A stretch of 64,000 bases of DNA from Sphingobacterium sp. GVS05A (GCF_019969845.1 NZ_JAHXYR010000003.1:1-64000); one strand, 5' to 3'. Counted from the stretch's first letter, positions 53,762-63,411 are shown. Numbers and translations: made by a program. The notes: generated from the letters alone by a model not told the origin.

Positions 53762-55555
53762 ATGACAAACAGTAAATTATTATTTAGTCTTTTATTGGCT
53801 GGATCTGTGGGCACAGTAAGTGCGCAAAGTTTGAAAGATGCTAGAGCAGCTATCGAGGCTGAAAACTATGGTAAAGCGAAAACTATTCTTCAACAATTAG
53901 TGACTAAGCAACCTAAGAATGGAGATAATTATTTCTATTTGGGTCAAGTTTATTTGGTAAACGACAGAGCGGACTCTGCGGCTGCGATTTTCAACCAAGG
54001 TTTGACTGCTGATCCAAAAGCGACTATCAACAACGTAGGTTTGGGTTATGTTGACTTATTGAAAAAAGATAAAGCTGGAGCTGAATCCAAGTTTGCTTTG
54101 GCAACAGCAAAATTAGGTAAAAAAGATTACGAGCCATTATTGGAAATCGGTCGTGCATATATTGAAACGCCGGAGCCGGATTATGCGAAAGCTTTAGAAT
54201 ATTTGACACAAGCGAAAGCAAAAAATACAAAAGATATTGCGATTCCTTTAGCTTTAGGTGATGCGTACCGTGGCTTGAGAGAAGGTTCTTTGGCGTATAC
54301 CAGCTATGGTGATGCGATGGATATTGATCAAAACTCTGTTAAAGCGAAAGTTGGTCAGGCAATTATTGTTCGTGGAGCACAAGCTTACGACGAAGCTGTA
54401 ACACAATTGGAAGCTATTGCAGCTGAAACTCCAGCTTACGCGCCGACTTATCGTGAGTTAGCTGAAACATACTACCAATGGTCAAGAATGCCCGGAACTA
54501 CGGATGAAAAATACCTTGAATTAAACAAAAAAGGTGTTGCTCAATACAAGAAATATTTGGAGGCAGCTGGTGATAATTCATTGGAAGCAAAAATCCGTTA
54601 TGCCGATTTCTTAGTTTACTCCCGTCAATATGATGAACTACAAACTGTTTCTGAAGAATTGGCGAAAAATCCATCCGTGGATCCAAAAATCTATCGTTAC
54701 TTGGGATATAATGCTTTCCAAAAAACAAAGGATTATCCAAAAGCTTTAGAATATTTAAATCAGATGTTCAGCAAGATGGAGAAAGACCGTGTAATTCCTT
54801 TGGATTATATGTACTTAGGTATGGCTGAGATTGCGACGAACAGTCCAAAGCCGGCAGCAGCTGGTGCTGATAGCACAGCTACAGCTCCAGTTTTAACTCC
54901 TGAAAATACGGCAAATATCCAAAAAGGCATTGCGAATATCAAGAAAGCAATAGATGGTGATAAAGAATTATTGGGTGAGGTTGCTGAATTGGCATTTGCG
55001 AAATATCAAGAACAGGAATTGCAGACTGCGGTCTCTTTATTTGGACTTGTTGGTGAGTATAAAGATACTCCTTACTACTTCGACTCACACTATTACGCTG
55101 GTGAAGGTAGTTACCAAATTGGTTTCAAAAAAGATACTCAAGCGAAAGATGCTGAAGGAAATTATGTTAATCAAGATTTGAGAAATCAAGCTATTGCAGA
55201 CTTTGCTAACGCACAAAAGGAGCTGACAATCATTGAAACGACTGATAACAAAGAGGCACAAGATAAATACTTGATTAATGCTTTATATTACAAAGCTTTT
55301 TCAGCTTTGGGTTCCGATGATATGGCACAGCCAAAAGGTGATTTCGTTGCTCCATTCCAAAAATTGATTGATACCATTAATCAAAGAGGAACGCAAGAGA
55401 AAAATAAAGCGTATTTAGTTGATGGATACACTTATATCGGTCTTTTCCATTATTTGAAACAAGATACGGCGAAAGCCAAACAAAATTTCCAGAAAGTATT
55501 GGAAATTGATCCGGCAAACGAGGACGTTAAAGGATACTTAGAGGCTTTAAAATAA
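53762..55555 (+). CDS. Exported TPR protein of the TonB cluster
   Basis: The 597-residue product has a Sec signal cut after residue 21 (VSA|QSLKDA). Repeats with the A-x-x-x-Y-x-x-A pattern follow: NYGKAKTILQQLV, NYFYLGQVYLVNDRADSAAAIF, YAKALEYLTQAKAKNTKD, LAYTSYGDAMDID. About ten TPRs are visible along its length, together with a Pro/Ala/Thr-rich stretch near 362-378. It is probably periplasmic and binds envelope partners of the exbBD-tonB system. It ends at a strong terminator that closes the operon. Confidence 0.82.
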   Translation: MTNSKLLFSLLLAGSVGTVSAQSLKDARAAIEAENYGKAKTILQQLVTKQPKNGDNYFYLGQVYLVNDRADSAAAIFNQGLTADPKATINNVGLGYVDLLKKDKAGAESKFALATAKLGKKDYEPLLEIGRAYIETPEPDYAKALEYLTQAKAKNTKDIAIPLALGDAYRGLREGSLAYTSYGDAMDIDQNSVKAKVGQAIIVRGAQAYDEAVTQLEAIAAETPAYAPTYRELAETYYQWSRMPGTTDEKYLELNKKGVAQYKKYLEAAGDNSLEAKIRYADFLVYSRQYDELQTVSEELAKNPSVDPKIYRYLGYNAFQKTKDYPKALEYLNQMFSKMEKDRVIPLDYMYLGMAEIATNSPKPAAAGADSTATAPVLTPENTANIQKGIANIKKAIDGDKELLGEVAELAFAKYQEQELQTAVSLFGLVGEYKDTPYYFDSHYYAGEGSYQIGFKKDTQAKDAEGNYVNQDLRNQAIADFANAQKELTIIETTDNKEAQDKYLINALYYKAFSALGSDDMAQPKGDFVAPFQKLIDTINQRGTQEKNKAYLVDGYTYIGLFHYLKQDTAKAKQNFQKVLEIDPANEDVKGYLEALK

Positions 55556-55579
55556 GCTTAACTAAAATCATTCTAAATT

Positions 55580-55611
55580 AGGCGCAGGTAGTAATATCTG
55601 CGCCTTTTTTG
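55580..55611 (+). terminator. Terminator of the TonB operon
   Basis: GGCGCAG (55581-55587) pairs with CTGCGCC (55598-55604) around ten bases and is followed by six T, about 25 bases after the TPR gene stop. Confidence 0.92.
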
Positions 55612-55674
55612 TTTTGATTTTAGTCTTGGAATCTCTATATTTAAAGACAGTTACCAATATAAATTTTGATTGAG

Positions 55675-56049
55675 ATGGAGCACGCCAATAGTATGCCGAT
55701 AGACTACTTACCTATATTCATACAGCTTATCGTAGCGGTAGGATTCGGAGTAGGTACCATAATTATTACACATCTTATAGGGCCTAAGGTCAGGACGGAA
55801 AATAAGCTCGGAGCATTTGAATCCGGTATTGAAGTCATAGGGAACGCTAGGCAGCCTTTTTCAATTAAATATTTTCTGGTAGCAATCTTGTTTGTCATTT
55901 TTGATGTTGAGGTTATTTTCATGTATCCATGGGCTGTCAACTTCAGAGAAATGGGCTTTCAAGGCTTGATCGAGATGTTTATTTTCATGGGGATGCTCTT
56001 GTTGGGCTTTATCTATGTCATTAAGAAAAAAGCATTAAACTGGGACTAA
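55675..56049 (+). CDS. nuoA: Complex I subunit NuoA
   Basis: NuoA is a three-helix membrane subunit of NADH:quinone oxidoreductase. The 124-residue protein has helices near 12-31, 66-86 and 96-115, with the conserved ENKLGAFESGIEVIGNARQPFSIKYFL loop (about 44-65) and FDVEVIFMYPWA. The start is the ATG at 55675 (MEHANSM); the frame begins at a TTG three codons upstream. First gene of the nuo operon. Confidence 0.95.
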   Translation: MEHANSMPIDYLPIFIQLIVAVGFGVGTIIITHLIGPKVRTENKLGAFESGIEVIGNARQPFSIKYFLVAILFVIFDVEVIFMYPWAVNFREMGFQGLIEMFIFMGMLLLGFIYVIKKKALNWD

Positions 56050-56110
56050 GTTGTCCTGTAACATTGGCTGTAATGGCCGATTGTACTTAAACCTTATAAA
56101 TCGTCTTTTC

Positions 56111-56662
56111 ATGAGTGATATAAAATTAGCAGAGGCTCCTCCGGGAGTAGAAGGCGCAGGTTTCTTTGCGACAAGCTTGGATAAAGCGATCGGGTTGGCG
56201 CGCGCAAATTCATTGTGGCCCTTGCCTTTTGCGACATCCTGTTGTGGTATAGAATTTATGGCCACGATGGGTTCTACCTACGATTTGGCCAGATTCGGTG
56301 CAGAACGACCAAGCTTTTCTCCGCGGCAGGCGGATATGTTATTGGTCATGGGAACTATTGCAAAGAAGATGGCTCCTGTCTTGAGACAAGTCTATGTGCA
56401 AATGGCGGAACCGCGTTGGGTGATCGCTGTAGGGGCCTGTGCTTCCAGCGGTGGGATCTTCGATACCTATTCTGTATTGCAGGGTATAGATGAGGTGATT
56501 CCCGTGGACGTGTATGTGCCCGGTTGTCCTCCGCGTCCAGAAGCAATTTTGGATGGTGTATTGCGTTTGCAAGATATTGTCAAAAATGAATCGTTAAATA
56601 GGCGAAACACACCAGAATATAAGGCACTATTAGAAAAATACGGTATACATACTAATAAATAG
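56111..56662 (+). CDS. nuoB: Complex I subunit NuoB
   Basis: NuoB holds the terminal [4Fe-4S] cluster N2 that reduces quinone. The 183-residue protein has the tandem cysteines SCCGIEF (Cys44, Cys45), GACASSGG (Cys110) and PGCPPRPEA (Cys139), the complete ligand set. The start is the ATG at 56111 (MSDIKLAEAPPG); the longer upstream frame is not used. It lies 61 bases after nuoA. Confidence 0.96.
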   Translation: MSDIKLAEAPPGVEGAGFFATSLDKAIGLARANSLWPLPFATSCCGIEFMATMGSTYDLARFGAERPSFSPRQADMLLVMGTIAKKMAPVLRQVYVQMAEPRWVIAVGACASSGGIFDTYSVLQGIDEVIPVDVYVPGCPPRPEAILDGVLRLQDIVKNESLNRRNTPEYKALLEKYGIHTNK

Positions 56663-56665
56663 AGG

Positions 56666-57160
56666 ATGGAGAACAGTTTTTTATTGGAGAAACTCCAGGG
56701 AAATTTTCCTGCCAAGATTGTAGAAATTCCAGATGCACATGATTTGCTAACGATTCTTGTAGATGCGGATGATATAATCGATGTGCTGCGTTTTCTAAAG
56801 ACAGATAGGGAATTGCAGTTTATTCATTTAACTGATATTACTGCTGTGCACTATCCTCATCTGGAGAAAGAATTTGCTGTTGTATATCATATTCATAGTT
56901 TAATTCACAATATCCGTATACGCGTAAAAGTGTTTTTGTATGGTCCAAATCCCGAAATTCCGACAGCAACAGTTGTATGGAAGGGAGCAAACTGGATGGA
57001 GCGTGAGACATTTGATTTTTTTGGTGTAAACTTTATAGGTCATCCGGATTTAAGAAGAATTCTGAATGTTGACGATATGGACGTGTTTCCAATGCGAAAA
57101 GAATATCCTTTGGAAGATCCAAATCGAGTAGATAAAAAAGATTTGTATTTCGGCCGTTAA
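56666..57160 (+). CDS. nuoC: Complex I subunit NuoC
   Basis: The 164-residue peripheral-arm subunit carries the 30-kDa-subunit signature ERETFDFFGVNFIGHPDLRRI and the DPNRVDKKD ending. Its catalytic partner NuoD is a separate gene, so there is no NuoCD fusion as in E. coli. It begins three bases after nuoB. Confidence 0.96.
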   Translation: MENSFLLEKLQGNFPAKIVEIPDAHDLLTILVDADDIIDVLRFLKTDRELQFIHLTDITAVHYPHLEKEFAVVYHIHSLIHNIRIRVKVFLYGPNPEIPTATVVWKGANWMERETFDFFGVNFIGHPDLRRILNVDDMDVFPMRKEYPLEDPNRVDKKDLYFGR

Positions 57161-57170
57161 TTTATATGAT

Positions 57171-58406
57171 ATGAGCGAGTTTATAAGCAAGATAACACCT
57201 AATCAACCCGTTTTCGATGATAACGATCCACAGGATGAGTTAATCACCCTGAATATTGGCCCCACACACCCTGCAACGCATGGTGTATTTCAGAATGTAG
57301 TGCAGATAGATGGTGAGCGTATCGTCAGTGGTGTTTCCACCATTGGCTATATTCATCGTGCTTTTGAGAAAATTGCTGAACATAGACCTTTTTATCAGAT
57401 TACTCCGCTGACGGACCGTTTAAATTATTGTTCGGCACCTATCAATAATATGGGCTGGCATATGACAGTAGAAAAACTGTTAAAAATCGAAATTCCGAAG
57501 CGTGTACAATACATGCGTGTCATCGTGATGGAGCTCGCGCGTATAGCTGATCATATCATTTGCAATGGAATCTTGGGTGTTGATACCGGAGCCTTTTCCG
57601 GATTCTTGTATGTCATGCAGGAACGCGAATTTATATATGAGATCTTCGAAGAGATCTGTGGTGCACGTCTGACTACAAATATTGGACGTATCGGTGGATT
57701 TGAGCGCGACTTTAATGCAGTTGCTTTTGAGAAAATTCGTGAATTTCTAAAACGCTATCCACCCGTGCTGAAAGAATTTGAGGAGATGTTTGTGCGAAAC
57801 AGAATCTTTATTGAGCGAACTTCGGGTGTTGCCGCCGTTACTCCAGAGGAGGCATTGGATTATGGTTGGTCTGGACCTATTCTAAGAGCAACAGGTGTAG
57901 ATTATGATGTCCGGGTACAAAACCCCTACTGTTCCTATGAGGAGTTTGATTTTGATGTGCCTGTTGGAGCAACGGGAGATGTATATGACCGATTTATGGT
58001 CAGAAATGAAGAAATGTGGCAATCGCTTCGCATCATTGAGCAAGCCTTGGAAAAAATCGAAAAGGAGCCTAAAGGTGTGTTTCATGCGGAAGTGCCCGAT
58101 TTTTATCTGCCACCCAAAGAGCAGGTTTATACCAATATGGAAGCGCTGATCTATCACTTTAAAATCGTTATGGGGGAAGTAGATACACCTAAAGCTGAAG
58201 TCTATTATGCGGTAGAGGGTGCAAATGGCGAATTGGGATTTTATTTGATTCACGATGGTGGCCGCTCGCCTTATCGTCTTCATTTTAGACGGCCTTCTTT
58301 CGTCAATTATCAGATGTTTGCACCTATGAGCGCGGGAATGCTGATATCAGATGCGATTTTAAATATGAGTAGTCTTAACGTTATAGCAGGAGAATTAGAT
58401 GCTTAG
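57171..58406 (+). CDS. nuoD: Complex I subunit NuoD
   Basis: The 411-residue 49-kDa-type subunit lines the quinone site. It has the GPTHPATHGVF motif (residues 31-41), the YIHRAFEKIAEHRPF stretch and the REFIYEIFEEICGAR region, with RLHFRRPSFVNYQMF near the end. Its frame overlaps nuoE by eight bases. Confidence 0.97.
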   Translation: MSEFISKITPNQPVFDDNDPQDELITLNIGPTHPATHGVFQNVVQIDGERIVSGVSTIGYIHRAFEKIAEHRPFYQITPLTDRLNYCSAPINNMGWHMTVEKLLKIEIPKRVQYMRVIVMELARIADHIICNGILGVDTGAFSGFLYVMQEREFIYEIFEEICGARLTTNIGRIGGFERDFNAVAFEKIREFLKRYPPVLKEFEEMFVRNRIFIERTSGVAAVTPEEALDYGWSGPILRATGVDYDVRVQNPYCSYEEFDFDVPVGATGDVYDRFMVRNEEMWQSLRIIEQALEKIEKEPKGVFHAEVPDFYLPPKEQVYTNMEALIYHFKIVMGEVDTPKAEVYYAVEGANGELGFYLIHDGGRSPYRLHFRRPSFVNYQMFAPMSAGMLISDAILNMSSLNVIAGELDA

Positions 58407-58920
58407 TGTAAAACAACATAATGAAAATGTAACGTTTTCCCCGGAACTATTGGGCAAGTTTGGAGAAGTAGTGAGCCGTTATCCGGAAGGGAAGCAAAAA
58501 TCTGGTCTATTGCCTATTTTGCATTTGGTCCAAGCAGAATTTGGTTGGGTTAGCGCCGATGCAATGGATCAGGTGGCTGTTTATCTCCATATTTTACCTA
58601 TTGAGGTCTATGAGGTTGCAACTTTCTATACGATGTTTTTGTTGGAGCCTAAAGGTAAATACGTGCTGGAGATCTGTCGTACTGGTCCTTGTTGCTTAGT
58701 TGGGGCGGAACGAATTATGACACATTTGGAACAGAAACTTGGGGTAAAAGAGGGACAGGTAACAGCAGATGGGCTTTTCTCCTGGCGTGGTGTTGAATGT
58801 CTGGCTGCCTGTGGTTTTGGTCCGGTTCTACAAATTGGTCCTGAGTATACATTCTATGAGAATTTGAATGAAGACAAGGTGGATGAATTGATTGATAATT
58901 TAAAAGCTAAAACGGAATAA
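58399..58920 (+). CDS. nuoE: Complex I subunit NuoE
   Basis: The 173-residue thioredoxin-like subunit binds the [2Fe-2S] cluster N1a. The ligand cysteines are Cys93, Cys98, Cys134 and Cys138 (EICRTGPCCL and ECLAACGF). A clear GCAGGAG sequence lies eight bases before the ATG, inside the nuoD end. Confidence 0.96.
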   Translation: MLSVKQHNENVTFSPELLGKFGEVVSRYPEGKQKSGLLPILHLVQAEFGWVSADAMDQVAVYLHILPIEVYEVATFYTMFLLEPKGKYVLEICRTGPCCLVGAERIMTHLEQKLGVKEGQVTADGLFSWRGVECLAACGFGPVLQIGPEYTFYENLNEDKVDELIDNLKAKTE

Positions 58921-58921
58921 T

Positions 58922-60277
58922 ATGGCACGTAAACTTTTGCTGACACATATCGATGTTCCTGGCATTAATACCTTTGAAGTGTATCGTCAAAAAGGAGGGT
59001 ATGTTGCTGTTGAGAAGGCAATAAAAACGATGTCTCCTGAGGATGTGGTTGAGGAAGTGAAAAAATCTGGATTACGTGGAAGAGGTGGCGCTGGATTCCC
59101 TACGGGAATGAAATGGTCTTTTTTGGCCAAACCGGAAGGGGTGCCACGTTATTTAGTTTGTAATGCTGATGAGTCTGAACCAGGGACATTTAAGGATCGC
59201 TATTTAATGACTTATATCCCACACGCGTTGATTGAAGGGATGATTGTTGCCAGTTTTGCTTTAGGCGCACATGCTTCATACATCTATGTGAGGGGGGAAA
59301 TGATGCCACAGATCAGAATCTTGGAACGTGCTATTGCTGAAGCAAAGGAGAAGGGATTTTTAGGTAAAAATATATTGGGGTCAGGCTATGATCTGGAGAT
59401 TTATGTCCAACCGGGTGGTGGTGCCTATATCTGTGGGGAAGAAACAGCTTTGTTGGAATCTTTGGAAGGAAAGCGCGGGAATCCGCGGATTAAGCCACCG
59501 TTCCCTGCTATAGCAGGATTATATAACTGTCCCACAGTAGTAAATAACGTGGAGTCCATTGCGGCAACCGTCCCTATTATTAACTTGGGCGGAGAAGAAT
59601 ACGCAAAGATCGGTGTCGAGCGTAGTACAGGGACTAAATTGATTTCAGCCAGTGGTAATATCGTTAAACCTGGGGTATATGAAATCGAACTTGGTCTACC
59701 GGTCGAAGAATTTATCTATTCGGATGAATACTGTGGTGGTATAGCTAACGGAAAACTGATGAAAGCTGTTGTGGCCGGAGGTTCTTCGGTACCGATTCTT
59801 CCTGCAAACCTTATTTTGAAAACAGCTGCTGGAAACAGTCGCTTGATGACTTATGAGTCATTATCTGATGGGGGCTTCCAAACGGGAACCATGCTCGGAT
59901 CGGGTGGTTTTATCGTATTTGATGAGGATCAATGCGTGGTCCGTAACACTTGGAATTTTGCTCGGTTCTATCATCATGAAAGTTGCGGACAATGTTCGCC
60001 ATGTCGTGAGGGAACCGGATGGATGGAAAAAGTGTTGCATAAAATTGAAAGTGGACATGGATCGATGTCCGATATTGACTTGCTTTGGGATGTACAGCGC
60101 AAGATCGAGGGAAATACAATTTGTCCATTGGGTGATGCTGCTGCTTGGCCAGTAGCCGCAGCTATCAGGCACTTTCGGGATGAATTTGAATGGCATATAT
60201 TACATCCTGAAGAGTCACAAACAAGAAATTATGGATTGGCGCATTACGCAGATCCATTGCAACCAATTGTATCATAA
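58922..60277 (+). CDS. nuoF: Complex I subunit NuoF
   Basis: The 451-residue NADH-binding subunit has the glycine-rich FMN/NADH site GRGGAGFPTGMKW (about 52-64), AYICGEETALLESLEG, and the N3 [4Fe-4S] ligands ESCGQCSPCREG (about 353-364) plus a distal cysteine in NTICPLGD. It follows nuoE by one base. Confidence 0.97.
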   Translation: MARKLLLTHIDVPGINTFEVYRQKGGYVAVEKAIKTMSPEDVVEEVKKSGLRGRGGAGFPTGMKWSFLAKPEGVPRYLVCNADESEPGTFKDRYLMTYIPHALIEGMIVASFALGAHASYIYVRGEMMPQIRILERAIAEAKEKGFLGKNILGSGYDLEIYVQPGGGAYICGEETALLESLEGKRGNPRIKPPFPAIAGLYNCPTVVNNVESIAATVPIINLGGEEYAKIGVERSTGTKLISASGNIVKPGVYEIELGLPVEEFIYSDEYCGGIANGKLMKAVVAGGSSVPILPANLILKTAAGNSRLMTYESLSDGGFQTGTMLGSGGFIVFDEDQCVVRNTWNFARFYHHESCGQCSPCREGTGWMEKVLHKIESGHGSMSDIDLLWDVQRKIEGNTICPLGDAAAWPVAAAIRHFRDEFEWHILHPEESQTRNYGLAHYADPLQPIVS

Positions 60278-60307
60278 TAAAAGCTGTAACGATAAATTAT
60301 AAATATC

Positions 60308-61327
60308 ATGGCAGAAGCGGAAGATGTAAAGTTTAAGGTCACAATCGACGGTATACCAGTGGAGGTAGCACCGGGGACAACCATATTGAATGCAGCAAGG
60401 CAAATTGGTGGCGACATCGTTCCGCCGGCAATGTGCTATTACTCAAAATTGGAAGGGAGTGGCGGAAAGTGTCGTACTTGTTTAGTGAAGGTATCGAAAG
60501 GCTCCGAGAAGGATCCTCGGCCAATGCCGAAACTAGTTGCCTCCTGTCGGACTACTGTTATGGATGGCATGGAGGTGCAAAATATCACTTCGCCAGAAGT
60601 AGTGGAGGCGAGAAAGGGCGTTGTCGAGATTCTGTTGATCAATCATCCTTTGGATTGTCCGGTTTGCGACCAGGCGGGGGAATGTAAGTTACAAGATCTA
60701 GGGTATGAGCATGGTAGCGCCGATACACGATATGAATTTGATCGAAGAACGTTTGAACAAATTGATCTAGGTGACAAAATCCAATTGCACATGAATCGCT
60801 GTATCCTATGCTATCGTTGTGTTTATGTGGCTAACCAATTGACAGATCAACGCGTGCATGGTATTTTGGGCCGTGGGGATCACTCGGAAATATCTACTTA
60901 TATCGAAAATATCATTGACAATGATTTTTCGGGAAATGTTATTGATGTATGTCCGGTTGGAGCACTCACCGATAAAACGTTCCGTTTCAAAAACCGGGTG
61001 TGGTTTACAAAACCGGTAGATGCGCATCGTGATTGTCCGACTTGTTCTGGTAAAGTGACTTTATGGTATAAAGGAGAAGAGGTTATCCGTGTAACTGCAC
61101 GGAAAGATGAATTTGGTGAGGTAGAAGAATTTATTTGTAATACCTGTCGCTTTGATCAGAAAAAAACAAGTGATTGGATCTTGGATGAACCAACAGAAAT
61201 TGATTCGCAATCTGTTATCTCGGCCAATCATTATGAACTATTTAACCCGCCAAAGGTAGTGAAGGAGAATCCGATACTTCAACAGCAGAATCGCGAACAG
61301 TTGGCTAGAACAGAAAAATTGAAATAA
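60308..61327 (+). CDS. nuoG: Complex I subunit NuoG, short form
   Basis: The 339-residue protein has the N-terminal [2Fe-2S] ligands (Cys43, 55, 58, 80), the His113/Cys117/120/126 [4Fe-4S] site and the Cys165/168/171 plus Cys215 [4Fe-4S] site. Then comes only the beginning of the molybdopterin-type domain: RDCPTCSGKV (Cys243, Cys246) and FICNTCRF (Cys277, Cys280), after which the reading frame ends within about 60 residues. E. coli NuoG is about 900. From memory, Bacteroidota often have this short NuoG. The stop is genuine: the next gene, nuoH, starts ten bases later. Confidence 0.93.
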   Translation: MAEAEDVKFKVTIDGIPVEVAPGTTILNAARQIGGDIVPPAMCYYSKLEGSGGKCRTCLVKVSKGSEKDPRPMPKLVASCRTTVMDGMEVQNITSPEVVEARKGVVEILLINHPLDCPVCDQAGECKLQDLGYEHGSADTRYEFDRRTFEQIDLGDKIQLHMNRCILCYRCVYVANQLTDQRVHGILGRGDHSEISTYIENIIDNDFSGNVIDVCPVGALTDKTFRFKNRVWFTKPVDAHRDCPTCSGKVTLWYKGEEVIRVTARKDEFGEVEEFICNTCRFDQKKTSDWILDEPTEIDSQSVISANHYELFNPPKVVKENPILQQQNREQLARTEKLK

Positions 61328-61336
61328 GCAGGAATC

Positions 61337-62380
61337 ATGGAGTGGTCTTTTGTTATAGAAAAATTAATATTGGTGTCTGTGATCTTCGTAATTACCTTGG
61401 TGATTGCGATGTATTCAACACTAGCCGAGCGTAAAATAGCAGGTTTTATGCAGGATCGATATGGTCCAGATCGAGCTGGTATATTTGGTATCCTGCAGCC
61501 ATTGTGTGATGGCGGAAAGTTCTTCTTTAAGGAAGAGATTATTCCCGCTGGCGCACATAAGGTCCTTTTTATCGTCGGACCGACCATCGCAATTATTACT
61601 GCCTGTATCAGTTCGGCGGTTATCCCTTGGGGGCAGGAATTGCAAATTGGAGACCGTGTGGTCTCTCTACAGGTGGCAGATGTCAATGTCGGTATATTGT
61701 ACATGTTTGGTGTGATCGCTTTAGGGGTATATGGCATCATGTTGGGTGGATGGGCATCCAATAATAAATTTTCGTTAATGGGCGCAATTCGCGCGGCATC
61801 ACAAAGTATTAGCTATGAAATAGCTATGGGGCTTTCCATTATCGCGTTATTGATGGTGACACAAAGTCTCTCCCTTAAAGAAATTGTAGCTCAACAATCA
61901 GGTTTTGTCAATTGGAATATTTGGGCACAACCACTTGGATTTATTATTTTCATGGTCTGTGCATTTGCGGAGTGTAATCGTGTTCCCTTTGATTTACCAG
62001 AATGTGAAACTGAGTTGGTCGGTGGTTATCATACAGAGTATTCTTCCATGAAATTGGGGCTCTATATGTTCTCCGAATACATTAATATGTTTGTGTCCTC
62101 TGCGCTGATGGCATCACTTTACTTTGGAGGGTATAATTTCCCTTTTATGAATGATCTGGGGCTGTCTACAAATTGGATCACAATTATTGGTGTCATTGTA
62201 TTCTTCCTTAAAATATTTGGATTTATCTTTTTCTTTATGTGGGTACGTTGGACATTACCACGGTTCCGTTATGATCAATTGATGAATTTGGGCTGGAAGA
62301 TGCTGATTCCTTTGGCTATTGCCAATATTGTACTTACAGGTGTATTTACATTGATAAAAGATACTTATTTCTCATCATAA
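61337..62380 (+). CDS. nuoH: Complex I subunit NuoH
   Basis: The 347-residue membrane subunit lies at the quinone entrance. It has eight to nine membrane helices, the ERKIAGFMQDRYGPDRAG loop, and the conserved EYSSMKLGLYMFSEYINMF and RWTLPRFRYDQLM segments. It is the largest membrane subunit of the early operon. Confidence 0.96.
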   Translation: MEWSFVIEKLILVSVIFVITLVIAMYSTLAERKIAGFMQDRYGPDRAGIFGILQPLCDGGKFFFKEEIIPAGAHKVLFIVGPTIAIITACISSAVIPWGQELQIGDRVVSLQVADVNVGILYMFGVIALGVYGIMLGGWASNNKFSLMGAIRAASQSISYEIAMGLSIIALLMVTQSLSLKEIVAQQSGFVNWNIWAQPLGFIIFMVCAFAECNRVPFDLPECETELVGGYHTEYSSMKLGLYMFSEYINMFVSSALMASLYFGGYNFPFMNDLGLSTNWITIIGVIVFFLKIFGFIFFFMWVRWTLPRFRYDQLMNLGWKMLIPLAIANIVLTGVFTLIKDTYFSS

Positions 62381-62392
62381 GAAAGGATTTTT

Positions 62393-62902
62393 ATGCAACT
62401 AAGCAATCGTAAGAAAGTAATCGAACAAAAACCAATGACCTTTTCGGAAAGAATCTATTTTCCGGCAATTATCAGAGGTTTACGGATTACATTGAGGCAT
62501 TTTTTTAAGAAAATCCCTACTGTTAAGTATCCTGAGGAAATAAGACCTTACTCGAAGAATTTTAGGGGGCAACATTCGCTGAAGCGTGATGAGGATGGAC
62601 GAGAACGCTGTACTGCATGTGGACTATGTGCGTTGTCATGTCCTGCGGAGGCCATTACAATGACAGCTGCTGAGCGTAAAAAAGGTGAAGAACACCTTTA
62701 TCGTGAAGAAAAGTACGCATCAGTTTATGAAATTAATATGTTGCGTTGTATTTTCTGCGGTCTTTGTGAAGAAGCCTGTCCAAAAGAGGCCATTTATTTG
62801 GATGGTCCACATGTGACAGCAGATTACCTACGTAAGGATTTTATTTATGGGAAGGATAAGCTGGTCGAGCCAACCTTTGATATCACCAAATTAAAGAGCT
62901 AA
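62393..62902 (+). CDS. nuoI: Complex I subunit NuoI
   Basis: The 169-residue protein carries two [4Fe-4S] clusters (N6a and N6b): CTACGLCALSCP (Cys73, 76, 79, 83) and CIFCGLCEEACP (Cys119, 122, 125, 129). It passes electrons to NuoB. It is a little longer than usual, owing to an N-terminal extension of basic residues. It lies 12 bases after nuoH. Confidence 0.96.
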   Translation: MQLSNRKKVIEQKPMTFSERIYFPAIIRGLRITLRHFFKKIPTVKYPEEIRPYSKNFRGQHSLKRDEDGRERCTACGLCALSCPAEAITMTAAERKKGEEHLYREEKYASVYEINMLRCIFCGLCEEACPKEAIYLDGPHVTADYLRKDFIYGKDKLVEPTFDITKLKS

Positions 62903-62913
62903 TTCAAGAAATT

Positions 62914-63411
62914 ATGACAGTATTTTATTTAGTAGCCTTCTTGTCTATTTTCTTTGCGCTGATGACCATCTTTACAAAGAACCCTGTACATAGTGTCTTG
63001 TACTTGGTCATTACTTTTTTCACATTTACAGTGCATTACATTTTATTGAATGCCCAGTTTTTGGCTGTGGTCAATTTTATTGTCTATATGGGGGCGATCA
63101 TGGTACTCTTTTTATTTGTACTCATGTTGCTCAATTTAAATAAGGATACCGAACCGATGAAATCCAATCTGGTCAAATTTATGGGGGTAATTGCCGGTTG
63201 TTGTCTTTTGGTTACCTTTTTTGGAGTATATCGTGTGTTTGAGATCTCCAACCCCTTGACTGTCATTAATCCCGAAATTGGATTGGTGAAAAATCTGGGC
63301 AAGGTATTGTTTAACGAATTTTTGCTTCCTTTTGAGTTGTCCTCTTTATTATTATTGACAGCCATGATAGGGGCGATTTTATTAGCTAAGAAAGAACCTA
63401 AACAAATCTAA
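62914..63411 (+). CDS. nuoJ: Complex I subunit NuoJ
   Basis: The 165-residue membrane subunit has five helices, including the pi-bulge helix region with VNFIVYMGAIMVLFLFVLML. The start follows nuoI by 11 bases, and the stop overlaps the nuoK start by one base. Confidence 0.96.
   Translation: MTVFYLVAFLSIFFALMTIFTKNPVHSVLYLVITFFTFTVHYILLNAQFLAVVNFIVYMGAIMVLFLFVLMLLNLNKDTEPMKSNLVKFMGVIAGCCLLVTFFGVYRVFEISNPLTVINPEIGLVKNLGKVLFNEFLLPFELSSLLLLTAMIGAILLAKKEPKQI

Noticed and set aside
61279..61761. 160-codon frame antisense to nuoH
   Set aside because: Overlaps a complete complex I gene and has no start signal or motif.
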